In this document: piece after piece, positions 11,622-21,817 of the stretch
Layout of the letters: the number at the start of each line of letters is the position of its first letter
How positions within the stretch are numbered: position 1 is the first letter of the stretch
NCBI GenBank assembly: GCA_963920575.1
Contig: OY986974.1
Location: forward strand, 5,691,049 to 5,755,048
Direction of reading: 5' to 3'
Source: Narthecium ossifragum
Lineage: Eukaryota; Streptophyta; Magnoliopsida; Dioscoreales; Nartheciaceae
Length of the DNA: 64,000 bases
Program-made: the position numbers and the translations under genes
Notes under the pieces: generated by a model
Databases searched by the model: none
The model's input: only the letters and a program-made list of their open reading frames with translations
What the model was told of the DNA's origin: nothing

Positions 11622-12209
11622 TCAAAGACTGGACTGGTAGCTGTTGTTGTAGGCGAACTCCACCAAGGGAACGTGCTCCTCCCAGCTGCCTCCTGCGTCG
11701 AGGACACATGCTCTCAGCATGTCCTCCAGGATCTGGATAGTCCGCTCTGACTGTCCGTCTGTCTGCGGATGGAATGCCGTACTGAAAGTCAGGAGTGTGC
11801 CAACTGCCTCCTGAAAGTCACGCTTGAACCTGCTGGTGAACCTGGGGTCACGGTCTGACACGATAGAAACTGGAACTCCGTGTAGTCTGACCACCTCTCT
11901 GACGTACAAGCTGCCTAACCTGTCCGTCGAGTCTGTCACCCGCATAGGCAGGAAGTGCGCCGATTTGGTCAATCGATCAACGATGACCCAAATCGCGTCA
12001 TTCCCCCTAGGGGATCTCGGTAGCCCGGTCACGAAGTCCATCGTGATGTGCTCCCACTTCCACTCAGCTAGTGGAAGCGGCTGAAGTAACCCCGGAGTCC
12101 GCTGATGCTCTGCCTTGACCTTCTGACAGGTAAGGCAGCGCGATACGAATTCCGTCACTGCCCTCTTCATCCCGCGCCACCAGAACTGTCTCCGAAGATC
12201 ATGGTACAT
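11622..12209 (-). pseudogene. Chromovirus integrase catalytic domain
   Basis: This part contains the end of the zinc-binding HHCC domain (CLTCQKVK), the first catalytic Asp in ITMDFVTGLP, the second in VSDRDPRFTS and the Glu in TDGQSERTIQ, so the DDE triad is present. Integrase joins the element's DNA copy to the chromosome. The histidine half of HHCC (HHSRFAVHPGG) lies just upstream, beyond an in-frame stop near 12255. A further stop ends the frame at 11622. Confidence 0.9.
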
Positions 12210-12254
12210 CTTGGTGCCGCCGGGATGAACCGCAAAGCGAGAGTGGTGGAACTC

Positions 12255-12539
12255 TCATAGGACGCCGTCTCGAAGAACTGGATCTGCTGGAACTGCTACT
12301 CTGGTGTCTCTCACCTGTCTGCTCAGCGCGTCTGCTACGTCGTTTGCCTTACCAGGATGGTAATGCAACGCAAAGTCGTAGTCCTCCAGTAGCTCCATCC
12401 AGCGTCGCTGCCTCAGGTTGAGGTCACGTTGGGTGAAAACGTGCCTCAAACTCTTATGGTCCAAGAAGACTGAGAACTTCTCGCCATAGAGATAGTGCCG
12501 CCAGGTCTTCAGGGCGAAGACCACCGCTGCTAGCTCCAA
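12255..12539 (-). pseudogene. Chromovirus RNase H domain
   Basis: The reading includes [29 protein letters not shown] and [16 protein letters not shown], the usual Ty3 RNase H motifs that remove RNA from the RNA-DNA hybrid. A stop separates it from the reverse transcriptase frame upstream (12609). In an intact polyprotein both would be one frame. Confidence 0.88.
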
Positions 12540-12608
12540 GTCGTGAGTCGGGTAGTTCCTCTCATGGTTCTTCAGCTGACGAGAACCATAGGAAACTACA
12601 TGGCCCTC

Positions 12609-13430
12609 CTACATGAGGACACACCCCAAACCCTCACCGCTGGCGTCGCAGTAAACACTGTAACCAACACCTCGCTCGGGGACGATCAGCACCGGCGCAC
12701 TGGTCAACCTCGTCCTCAGCTCCACGAAGGCTCGCTCACAAGCATCATCCCACACAAATGGGACGTCCTTCTGTGTCAGTCTGGTCAACGGTCCGGCAAC
12801 TTTGGAGAAGTCCCGCACGAACCGTCTGTAGTAACCCGCCAGGCCTAAGAAACTACGGACCTCAAACACTGTTTTCAGTCTCTGCCACTGTACTACTGCC
12901 TCGACCTTAGCCGGGTCAACTGAGATTCCTGCTGCTGACACCACGTGTCCAAGGAATCCCACCTGTGCAAGCCAGAACTCGCACTTGGAAGCCTTGGCAT
13001 AAAGCCGATGCTCCCGAAGTAGCTGCAACACTGTCGCCAAGTGTCGCTCGTGCTCCGCCTCTGACCGGGAGTAGATAAGGATGTCGTCGACGAACACCAC
13101 CACGAACTCGTCTAGGAAAGGCCGGAAGATCCTCTGCATGAGATCCATGAACGCTGCTGGTGCGTTCGTCAGCCCAAACGGCATCACCACGAACTCGTAC
13201 GGGCCGTACCGAGTCCGAAAAGCCGTCTTCGGGATGTCGCAATCCCGAACCCTCAACTGGTGGTAGCCGGTGCGGAGATCGATCTTCGAGAACACTGAAG
13301 ATCCTCGCAACTGGTCAAACAGGTCGTCGATCCTCGGCATCGAATACCGGTTCTTCACCGTCACCCTGTTGAGACGCCTGTAGTCTATGCAAAGTCGAAG
13401 GGTACCATCATTCTTCTTTGCGAACAACAC
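12609..13430 (-). pseudogene. Chromovirus reverse transcriptase
   Basis: All main motifs of the Ty3 reverse transcriptase are visible: [47 protein letters not shown] and the catalytic FVDDILIYS, followed by [11 protein letters not shown] and the tether [16 protein letters not shown]. The 5' border is not a start codon but a frameshift: a run of eight C on the plus strand near 13436-13443 separates this frame from the upstream SPWG segment. A stop follows GCVLM. Confidence 0.92.
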
Positions 13431-14047
13431 TGGCGCCCCCCCCAGGGAGACATGATGGGACGGATGAAACCTCTGCTGATCAGCTCATCTAACTGGGTCC
13501 TCAGCTCGCTCTGCTCTGCTGGTGCCATCCTGAAAGCCGGGAGAGAGATCGGTGTGGTACCCGGTACCAGGTCGATCTCAAAATCGACCTCTCTGGGCGG
13601 TGGAAGCCCTGGCAACACCTCGGGAAACATGTCGGTGTAGTCGCACACGATCCTGGGGAAACTGCTCTGCTGTACTCCCTCTGACCCAAACAGGGACAGG
13701 TTGTCCAGCAAGGTTGAAAGCTCGCTGCCACGCCTCCCTACACCACAAGCGAAGGAATCGACTGAAAACCGATCCCCCAACAACACAAACTGCGTCCCAT
13801 CGGGTGTCCAAGCGACCACCCTCCGGCGACCACAGTCGATGATAGCTCGGTATGCTGCTAACCAGTCCATACCGAGTATCACATCGAAGCCTGCCATGTC
13901 TAGCACCCGCAGGTCTAGACAGACACGGAGGCCTCTAACCTCCAAAGAATAAGATCGGCAGACCCGGTCTACCCTGACTGTGCCTCCGATCGGTGAGTCT
14001 ACAGACTGTGCCACCTCTAGCCAACTCGTCTCCAACCCTCTGAGCAC
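13385..14047 (-). pseudogene. Chromovirus protease remnant and RT linker
   Basis: The reading keeps the C-terminal half of the aspartic protease (FDVILGMDWL) and the linker into reverse transcriptase ([10 protein letters not shown]). The catalytic D-S-G segment expected roughly 60-80 residues before FDVILGMDWL is absent: the sequence passes from a Q-rich gag tail (14050-14110) directly into the second half of the domain. This looks like an internal deletion. The frame ends at the C8 homopolymer. Confidence 0.82.
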
Positions 14048-14092
14048 GGATGGCTCTGCCGCTGCCTGCTGATACTGCTGCGGCTGCTGGTA

Positions 14093-14799
14093 CTACTGGT
14101 ACTGCGGTGGCGACTGGAAAAGCTGAACGATGTCTGGCTGCTCACGCACCGGAAAAGCAAACACACGCCCCCGCTGGCCGCCTCCACCTCTGGAGCGGCC
14201 TGGTCCCGCCCCTGATCCGGTCCTGCCACTGCTCCCCTGCCAAGCACTGGACCCTCCGCCTCGACTCCCCTGTGGCACAGCGCCCCGCGCTCCTCGCAAG
14301 TGGCAGTCCCTACGGTAGTGTCCCAGCTGCCCGCACGAGAAGCACGTGACTGACGCGCTATCAGGCTGCTGACCCTGGCCTCCCCCTGACGGAGCCTGCC
14401 CAGACGGCCCGGCCGTCAGGAGAAACTGGCCTGGCGGACTCGGCAACTGTGCCTGGAACTGCTGCGGGTGCTGCGACCGCTGCTGAAAGCGTCGCTTACG
14501 CCGCTGGTTCCCTCTGCCGAATCCCCCTCTGAACTGGGGTCTCTGCGGTGTGCTGGTAGAGAATGCCGGTGGAACTGCCCGGCACCTCTCGTCTCGCAAC
14601 TGCGCCCCTACTGCCAAGGCGCAGTCCGGAACTACTGAGTACGCCTGGAAGCGGTAAGAACTGGTCCGTCGTCTGATCTCTGATCGAAGCCTCTGCTCAA
14701 ACTGACATGCACTGGCCACTGGATCTGCTGCTACTGCCCCCGCGAAACAAATCAAATGCGTGAACCGGGTGGCTACTGCCCCCGCGAAACGAACCAAGA
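14093..14799 (-). pseudogene. Chromovirus gag C-terminal part with zinc knuckle
   Basis: The reading contains a CCHC zinc knuckle (CFSCGQLGHYRRDC) set in Gln-, Gly- and Ser-rich sequence, as in chromovirus nucleocapsid. The upstream end (ACQFEQRLRSEIRRR) is from the middle of gag and runs straight into the right LTR at 14800, so the N-terminal gag is missing. A 40-bp direct duplication (ACTGCCCCCGCGAAAC at about 14735 and 14776) sits at this junction. An in-frame stop ends it at 14093. Confidence 0.85.
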
Positions 14800-17246
14800 T
14801 GTCGCGCCCCGACCCGCGAAAGCCCAACCGGGCCGGGCGACGCGAACCGGAACCTAACCAACGCGGAAAAAGAACGGCGAGGGTTCCCTCTAACCTATGG
14901 GTCTCCCTAGCAATTCACCAAAAGCATCCCCAAAATAAAGATACAATATTATATTCAAGCCTCGAACCACAGATTTAAAACTCAACTGTTAAATATACAA
15001 ATCCTCAGAGAGGGGAAGATTCAAAATACAACATCACTCCCGTAGGAGACTATCTAACATAGGATAAAAGCAGTAAATGATCACCACCTCTCAAAGTCCA
15101 ACAGGCGCCGCCGCACCGCCAACCAACTGCCCGGTAGGGGCCAAGGAAGAAGAGCTGACGCCTGCACCTGCAAAACGCAGCCCGGGTAGGAGTGAGCACT
15201 AAGCTCAGTAGGGATCTACACTACGACACACAGAAGGAAGAGGGAAACGCAACAGTGTCGCCCTCAAGTGGAATCTGGGTGTATACAGGGGTCCCATAAC
15301 CCCACTGCGTGTCTCTGAGGCCCCGATCATGGTCTTCCAGCCGAGCTGGTCACATGTCATGTCACACTCAGTAGCAGGAAACGACACTGCTAACTCTCAA
15401 CAGGACACTGAACACTGTTTGGTGGGAAGAGACACCACTGAGTAGGCAAAATCCTCTACTCAAGAGTTTTAAGAAGAACCGGACACCGGCTACACCTCAG
15501 ATCCAACTCGAGGCCGACACGACCTCTACAATCATCAAGCCATAAGTGTACCAGTCATCTAAGCCTATCATCGGATCGACTGGACATCACAATTCAACCG
15601 TGTCCTAACAGCCCAACCCCGGTCCTAGGGCTAAGTCCGAGCTTCCAGCCTCGGGACGGCGACCCAAGGATCACCCACGCCCTAACCAATGTAACTAATG
15701 CACACAACAACAATGCATGCTATGACATACACAGATAATAGGAAAGGCATGCAACAGTATGTCAAACATCATATAAGTCTACTGGATCGCTGCAGCGGTA
15801 CCACCAACCGCTGCCAGCCGATCCGCAGCGGGTCCCGGCATTACGACGGTACCGCGACCGTCAACCGCGGACTCCTGCAACGGGAAGCAACCCCGAAAAC
15901 GATGATGTACAAAACACAATATAATATTATATTCCGAAATATAATATTATATTCAAAAACACCCAAAGCCTCTACTTAGGGGCTAATTGATCCCGTCGAT
16001 CCGACGTCCAAACGACGTCGGATTCAAGATCCAACGTCCAAACGACGTCGGATTCAAGATCCAACTTATCCACCAGTAGGTATATATACCAGGATCATCA
16101 TATCCAAATTTCATAAACATCCAACGGTTGGATTAACGGGAAACATTAATCAAAAATCGCTGATTAAACCAACTTACCCTTTAATTGCTGCAACGCAGCC
16201 CTCCAGAAAACAATTCACCAGAAATCGTAAATAAATCGGAAAAATACGAACCAAGATGGAATGGAAAGCTAACGAGTAGAGCTACAACTCTTATGTTTAT
16301 GAAAAGCCAAGATCATGTACTCGCCGGCCGGAAAACTCGCCGAAAGCCGGCTGTTTCTCAAGAACAGCAGAAAACCAGAAATCCGAGACTAATGATCCAT
16401 ACAACCTACTCAAATCTCAACTGATTAACATGAAACTTGAATCAATTATTCTACAAGGCATAAGGAATCCAACAAAGCAAGGATCAATAAGATCCAACGG
16501 CTAGATCTCAAGAAAACCCGAAATAAACACAGTAGGTATAACCCTACCTAGCTGCGCTTTCCTCGGCTGATTCCCCGCGATTTGATCACCAACAAGCCTC
16601 CAAACCACTTCAGGGATCTTTCTCTAGTTGTCATGGATCCAACGAGCCAAAGAACACCCAATTTGGTGGTCGGAGGAGGGAGAACGGAGGTAGGAAAGCT
16701 CGGCTGCCGGAACAGGGGAAGAACAGAGCTCTCGGGAGAAGAAGAAAGGAGGAAGAAGAAAGAGAGGAGAAGGAGGAAGAGGAGGGGAAGAAAAGAGGGG
16801 AAAGGGGGAGGGGAAAGCCGGGAAAGAGGGGAAAAAGTTGGGGGAGGGGAGGACAAAGTCGTCCCCCTCTGACAGGGGAGAGCGACGGCCAACGGCGGCC
16901 GTCCTCGCGAAGCAGAAAAACCAACCTACCTATGAATGATGGATCCTTCCTCAAGGGAGGATCGATCCTTCATGACGATTCACAAGGCTTTCTGGCACGA
17001 AGAGGATCGATCCCTTAGCCATAGAGGATCGATCCTTTGTGTGCTGAAAGCTAAACTTGGGCAAGAACTCAAGCCCAAGTCTGGATCTTTCGATCCCGGG
17101 TCCACCTAGCCATTCTAAACAAACACTAACACATACAAGGTCAGTGTGTGCACACGCGGGTGTGAAACAAACCAACAAGGCGCAATTTACCAAATTGCCC
17201 TTGCGGTCTACAACGAGCCACAGGGGTAGAGGGGTAGGTCCTCACA
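14800..17246 (-). repeat. Chromovirus 5' LTR (right copy)
   Basis: This 2447-bp LTR is nearly identical to 8487-10900. Differences include scattered substitutions and a tandem copy of the 'cgacgtcggattcaagatc' segment near 16010-16065. No usual primer-binding site (TGGTATCAGAGC type) lies next to it on the inner side, consistent with the deletion at 14800. Confidence 0.92.
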
Positions 17247-17549
17247 TATACAATAGCCCTCGGCACTCGCCGGCAAGAGGCTAAGGTTCCACAATTCCTC
17301 ATTAGCTAGCATTCATGGCCAACTAATGGTTAAGCAAACCAATATAGCATTTAACTACTTATCAAACACGTATTAAATGCGATCAAACCATAGATTCGTC
17401 AAAAAGGGAAGATACTCGATTCGATCCTAAAACTCGATAGAAATCCTTTGAAAACTCTACAAAATCCACTTATAAACTTCGCAACATGTTTAAAGATCAA
17501 TCACGATTGAAAGCCATCCAAGAAAAGCCATAAAACCATGTTCAAGAGC

Positions 17550-17890
17550 CCACGGACGATGTCACGATCAATCCTCCGATCGACCGTGAGGCCACGGACG
17601 ATGTCACGGTCGATCCTCCGATCGACCGTGAGGCCAAAACGATGAAAACCACATGGGCGACGGTCGATCGGCCCATCGACCGTCGGGAGCCCAAAACGAG
17701 ACAGAGCCTCACGGACGATGCGACGGTCAATCCGACGGTCGACCGTGAGGCAGGATGAAAAAGAGAGAGAACCCACGGTCAATCGACCCATCGACCGTGG
17801 GAGGCTAAAATCCCGACAGAGCCCGACGGTCGATGCGACGGTCGATCCGACGGTCAACCGTCAGGCCCAGAAAGGGTAAAACAACACCTG
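17550..17890. repeat. CGGTCGATC palindromic repeat cluster within the solo LTR
   Basis: This part of the solo LTR holds many copies of CGGTCGAT / ATCGACCG, often as facing pairs, including a direct repeat of a block of about 43 bp (start near 17549 and 17592). It can form many small hairpins. The open frames across it on the minus strand are by-products of the repeat. Confidence 0.7.
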
Positions 17891-18915
17891 ATCGACCGTC
17901 GAGCCTTGGCACAGTTCATCAGAACAGTGCCGAAAATCCATTTCTTTGGATTTCAAGTATCAAATCATGTTGGAATAAGATGAGATTTTGCAAGCAAGTG
18001 TATTTAGCCAAGGGGAAGCTAGTGGAGTGATGAAATCCAGATTTTGACGGTTAAATCTCCTATCTAGGTCCAAATGGACGAAAACCGACAAAACGGCGAT
18101 AATACGGAAACCAACCGTTAGAATACGGAAAAAGAGAGATAGGAATACTTCAAATCCTACACATTACATGCACAAGGAGTTACATAGCATTCTAGCAAGT
18201 ATTCCTACAGCAAAAGAGCAATAATCCTATCCTAGGAGAACCCGATCCAAGGATCGAGGTAGAAACACCTACTTGAAGAGATAGGGCAGCTCCTCCACGC
18301 ATTCCTCAACTCCGATCGCCGGAAGCCGCTCCTCGAAATCCACACCTTCGAGCCCTAGCACCCAGCCGAAGGAGAGAGAGAGAGAAGAAAGAACGCAGGA
18401 GAAGAAAAGAAGGAGAGAAAGAGAAAGGGTTTAAATAGAAAGCTGGAATCCATCACAGCCGTCCGATTCGATCTCTCCCGATCGAGCTCCGATCTTCAGA
18501 TCGGAAGCGCCCTGAAGGTTCTAATCAAACACATACATCAATCAAAGGCCATGTGTGCAACGCGGGTGTGAAACTGACCACCAGGGAGCATATTTACCAA
18601 AATGCCACTGGGGTCAAAAGCAGCGAAGGCCAACAGGGGCAAACCACAAACCCAGACCCTCGACCTAACACGGTCGGATCAGGTTGGAGGTACGAGTCCT
18701 CACATGCTTTGTCTTCATATCATCCCATTTGCCTGTAGGGTGAACGAATGAGAATGAGGTTGAGCTCCCCTTATGTTCTCATATTGCTCTCCTTTCTATC
18801 TTCTTGTAAGTAGTAAGTATTAAAGTCCCTCTTCTCATATCCTCTCTTCTTCTTATTTTCTCCTTTCATTCACTTGCAACTAGTATGAACTAATAAGTTA
18901 GTAGTAAGCAAGTAA

Positions 18916-19042
18916 GGGTCTGTTTGGATCCCACAGATCCGTGGGCGCGCAGAATCCGCGCGGAACCCAAACAGCGGGATCCTGTTTGCGAGATCCGCGC
19001 GTCCAGCGGATTCTACGGATCCACTGGGTGCCAAACGCACCC
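18916..19042. mobile_element. Tourist-like MITE with TAA duplication
   Basis: The 127-bp element starts GGGTCTGTTTGG and ends CCAAACGCACCC, with TAA at both borders (18913-18915 and 19043-19045). The inside is rich in GGATCC/ATCCGCG palindromes, as in the element at 31743-31920. It is non-coding and lies upstream of the snoRNA locus promoter. Confidence 0.82.
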
Positions 19043-19153
19043 TAATTCCTATTTCCTTGATACATCTATAACAAGAAGAGTATTTACCCCAATTCTTTGC
19101 TTCTTTTTTTCTCATTTTGGAGCAAATTAACTTGGGGTCCCACCAGATTAAGA

Positions 19154-19308
19154 CCTGGCCGTTCATGCAAATGAACGGCCAGGATGCCAAGCTGCAGGGC
19201 CTGCGGTAACTCGTGTTTACGGCAGGCCGCAGGCCCCAGAATCCATCCAAATGAGTCGATAAATAGGGACCCAAAGGCCCCAACGTATCCATCTGTCTTA
19301 AACCCTAG
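19154..19308 (+). promoter_or_regulatory. Probable snoRNA-locus promoter: telo-box, GGCCC motifs, TATA-like box
   Basis: A telo-box AAACCCTAG lies at 19300-19308, a TATA-like ATAAATA at 19259-19265, and GGGCC/AGGCCC motifs (site II-like) at about 19197, 19231 and 19276. Telo-boxes with site II elements are typical of plant ribosomal protein and snoRNA genes. Upstream are a perfect 13-bp inverted repeat (CCTGGCCGTTCAT / ATGAACGGCCAGG, 19154-19183) and a second hairpin GGCCTGC...GCAGGCC near 19198-19230. The first snoRNA follows about 1.4 kb downstream. The assignment is inferred from these motifs and position. Confidence 0.5.
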
Positions 19309-20715
19309 CCGCCGGCGATCCCATGTCGAACGCCCTGGGCCGCCTGTGATCGGAGGTACCAAGCCAAGCCCTTTCTCTCCTCACTTTGAGTTCGAAGGCA
19401 GAGATCTGGAATCTAGTTACCTTTCTACAGCATTTGAGGATTGAGTTTGCATCGGATTTTTGGGATGTAGCATTATATTGATTTCGTAGTCGGTTTGCTT
19501 GCGTTGTTAGTCGGATGCCTTGCACTTTTAGAACCTACATCGACCCTGCCAATGGTCATCCGTATGGATGAACTCTGGGAGCTGGTAGTTATAGGCCATG
19601 GACCTGCGAAGAGTAGTGTCTTTGGCTCACTGAATGTGATAGGAATAGGGTGCCATTCTCATGCCCGAAACTCTTATCAGAGGTGATGGATTATAGAGCA
19701 TGTGCACATTCTTTAGTTACTTAAAGTTGTCTTTTTTCTATGGCTTGATGGGATTGGTTGTGGTTGGTGGTGGTGTTTAATTGAGATTTGGTTGGGTGCC
19801 ATATGCTGGTTCTTGGAATTTAAGTGACCTTGTCAGCAGGAACTCTTCAAAAAATCCTCTGTTGGAAACAGATGACATATTTTGACTATCTTGCCCATTT
19901 TCTTATGTTCATATTCTTTTGATTTGTCAACTCTTGTTCCAGATTTCGGCTAATGGCATTGGTTTCAATTTGTATCATTAAATTTGGATAGATAGTAGGG
20001 ATTGTAACTTCTAAAAATTGGCAAACTTTGCTGTCTTTGTTTGATGATAAGCTTTACAACAAAACATTAGATATTGCAGCTTTTTGCTCTGTTTATATGG
20101 TACCTGTCTGTCTTTGTTTCCTGTTAGTCAATACTGGAGAATAGAAAGCTGTTTTTAAGCTGGAGGTGAAGACTTCAGTTGCATAAAATTCTAGCCGAAA
20201 GATGTAGTTGCTGTTTTGATTTCAGTAGTGGAAACGGCTTGGCAATAGAATGGATTCCAAATTGGGAGGAATTTTGGTATTGAAACAGTCTCTGCTTGTG
20301 TCAGTATAGTGTATCATACTTGGAGCCAGAGTAGTTGGATTCTTCTCTGGGTCTTCATTAGTTAAATACTGAGCATGTGAGAAGTGATGTTAATTTTACT
20401 CAATCCTTCAACACTAATGATCTGTTGGAACTTATTGGCTTTCCATGTTCATGACTGTTTTATCAGATCAATTGAACACAGTTGCATGAGAAAATCTGTA
20501 ATGGTAGAATGTGGAAGATCAGTTGATTATATTACAAATTGTGGTGCTTTCAGTGTCATATTCTTGATAATACCCTCTCTTTTTTTTAAATTTTTCGCTA
20601 GCTGAAAATATGACCTGTGTCTATAATTTTGCTTCTTGTTTTCAAGTTATTTTGTCTATTCTTTTCCTGTTCCTCTTCTATATATGTCTTCGATTTCAGT
20701 TCTTCGTATTGAGAG
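19309..20715 (+). other. Leader of the snoRNA transcript, no protein gene recognised
   Basis: No coding exon is recognised. A possible H/ACA-like structure lies around 19550-19690: an AGAGTA hinge at about 19610 and a hairpin TGATA...TATCA near 19638-19680. It lacks a clear ACA box and is not called. The rest is T-rich, intron-like sequence. Confidence 0.4.
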
Positions 20716-20820
20716 TCCTCGATGACGAGATTAGCGCAGACGGGCGGTCAGAACCTGATGCTGTGTTGAATGTCTGCAATCTAATCGCTTCCTCCATTGG
20801 GGGAACGAATCTGAGGGGAT
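20716..20820 (+). ncRNA. C/D box snoRNA, U43-like, copy A
   Basis: The guide GACGGGCGGT (20740-20749) sits directly before a CAGA D'-like box and is complementary to ACCGCCCGTC of 18S rRNA. The same guide and layout occur in animal U43 and the yeast equivalent, which direct 2'-O-methylation of the C in this element; the fifth base upstream of the D' box pairs with that C. The 3' D box is CTGA at 20812-20815. The C box here is degenerate (GATGACGA), whereas copy B has ATGATGA. A weak terminal stem TCCT/GGGGA closes it. It is the first RNA of the duplicated module. Confidence 0.75.
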
Positions 20821-21037
20821 ACCTATCTCATTTGCTTTTCTCCTAAATTCCTTGTTTTGCATGGATTTATTTGAATTGTATCTGTTGATTGCATTATGTA
20901 CTATGATTAAGTCAGTTGTATATTTCCATGCCGGGACATCTGAAACCCATGTCTATGATCAGCTTAGCTTCTTCTCTGAGTCACTACTTGTACTGTTTTC
21001 TGTTTTAAATGTTTCTTTGAAATGAATGTGATAGATT

Positions 21038-21173
21038 TGCACCAGTTACCCAATTTTTGGTTTAACCGAGGAGGTATAACAGGTGCATAAACTCATTTGG
21101 ATTGGCTTACCAGCCCATCGCACAGATACCCAATTGCTCTGGTGTCAAATGGTCTGACCTGACCCAAACAGCT
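21038..21173 (+). ncRNA. H/ACA-like snoRNA, copy A
   Basis: Two hairpins can be drawn. The first is closed by TGCACC / GGTGCA (21038 and 21086 region) with GTTA/TAAC above. The second contains the 5' pocket strand CTTACCAGC and the 3' strand GTCAAATGGT, identical to those of copy B. The tail CCAAACAGC supplies an ACA box at about 21168-21170. The hinge is degenerate and the second lower stem is weaker than in copy B. It would guide pseudouridylation, target not determined. Confidence 0.5.
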
Positions 21174-21205
21174 TTAATCGATTGCTTAGGTTTTTTCTTT
21201 GACTG

Positions 21206-21280
21206 ACAAGTGATGCATATTTGATATCTGATGCATAATATTTGCATATTGGATAAACTCCGCTTATTGTCTGATGCTAC
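21206..21280 (+). ncRNA. C/D box snoRNA, 25S guide, copy A1
   Basis: A C box-like GTGATGC at 21210-21216 and a D box CTGA at 21271-21274 flank the guide CTCCGCTTATTGT. This is complementary to AATAAGCGGAG in the AUCAAUAAGCGGAGG element near the 5' end of 25S rRNA. By the D+5 rule the methylated base would be the U of CAAUAAG. It lacks the GTGGCA terminal stem of copies A2 and B2 and may be weaker. Confidence 0.55.
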
Positions 21281-21355
21281 TTGCTAGTGTTAAATTTTTT
21301 GTTTACCAAGAATAGTTTCATATGCAACGTAATCTTGGATGAATGGGAGAAGGTA

Positions 21356-21437
21356 GTGGCAGATGATGTATGCTATCTTATCCTACACACTGAAACAGAT
21401 ATGTTGACTATAAGCTCCGCTTATTATCTGATGCCAC
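21356..21437 (+). ncRNA. C/D box snoRNA, 25S guide, copy A2
   Basis: This 82-nt RNA has a perfect 6-bp terminal stem (GTGGCA at 21356, TGCCAC at 21432), a C box AGATGATG, a D'-like CTGA near 21390 and a D box CTGA at 21428-21431. The guide CTCCGCTTATTAT pairs with AATAAGCGGAG of 25S rRNA. It is the best-formed member of the family together with B2. Length and layout are typical of plant C/D snoRNAs. Confidence 0.8.
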
Positions 21438-21493
21438 CATGAAGCCTTTGCCCGGCTCATATCTTTATCAAGTGTTTCATTATTTTGAATCGA

Positions 21494-21605
21494 ACCCTCG
21501 ATGATGAGATTTAATGTGGACGGGCGGTCAGAACCTGATGCCGTGTTGAATGTCTGCAATCTAACTGCTTCCTCCATTGGGGGAAGGAAGGCATCTGAGC
21601 GGGTC
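21494..21605 (+). ncRNA. C/D box snoRNA, U43-like, copy B
   Basis: A canonical C box ATGATGA at 21501-21507, guide GACGGGCGGT at 21519-21528 followed by CAGA, and D box CTGA at 21595-21598 give a complete C/D RNA with an ACCC/GGGT terminal stem. The guide is identical to that of copy A and complementary to 18S ACCGCCCGTC, the U43 target. The second half (TCTGCAATCTAA, CTTCCTCCATTGGGGG) is conserved with copy A. It starts the second module, about 780 bp after the first. Confidence 0.82.
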
Positions 21606-21817
21606 CAACTCATAGCTTTCTTGTAAATTTCCTTGTTTTCTGTAGAATCATTTCATTTTCTTACGTTGATTACATTCTATGCAATGATGGAGAAGCTGTG
21701 TGTATTTATATCTGGACATCTGAGATTAAATGTCTATGATTGGCGTAGCTTCTTCTGAGCTGTAACTCCTTGTTGGCTTTCTGTTTCAACTTTTCTTTCA
21801 ATTTAAGATGATAGCAT

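Larger units (their letters stand above)
8487..17246 (-). mobile_element. Ty3/gypsy chromovirus (Tekay/Del-like), internally deleted
   Basis: Two long, nearly identical LTRs (8487-10900 and 14800-17246) flank a 3.9-kb interior read on the minus strand, and the whole is bordered by the perfect duplication TATAC (8482-8486 and 17247-17251). The domain order gag - protease - reverse transcriptase - RNase H - integrase - chromodomain-like tail identifies a Ty3 chromovirus; the tail style fits the Tekay/Del lineage. The 5' LTR (right one) abuts the middle of gag, so the primer-binding site and N-terminal gag are missing. The protease active-site segment is also missing, and the frame is broken by stops and by a shift in a C8 run near 13436-13443. 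It is a dead copy that inserted recently, judged by LTR similarity. Confidence 0.9.
2531..18704 (+). mobile_element. Solo LTR, interrupted by a CACTA and a chromovirus insertion
   Basis: The LTR begins TGTCACACCCCGACCC at 2531 and ends GTCCTCACA at 18704, flanked by perfect 5-bp duplications TGCTT (2526-2530 and 18705-18709). After removing the insertions at 3015-7833 and 8487-17246 about 2.6 kb remain (2531-3014, 7837-8486, 17252-18704) with no internal coding region, so this is a solo LTR left by LTR-LTR recombination. Parts match the chromovirus LTR nearby, for example 'gcagcccgggtaggagtgagc' style sequence near 2900 and 8865 and the shared TGTC...CCCCGACCC start. The two insertions are therefore nested in a related LTR family. 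Confidence 0.88.

Noticed and set aside
17501..17857. 118-codon minus-strand frame
   Set aside because: Produced by the CGGTCGATC palindromic repeat; internal periodicity in the protein is a repeat artefact.
19550..19690. Possible extra H/ACA snoRNA
   Set aside because: Has an ANANNA hinge and a hairpin but no ACA box, no second copy and no convincing lower stem on the 5' side.
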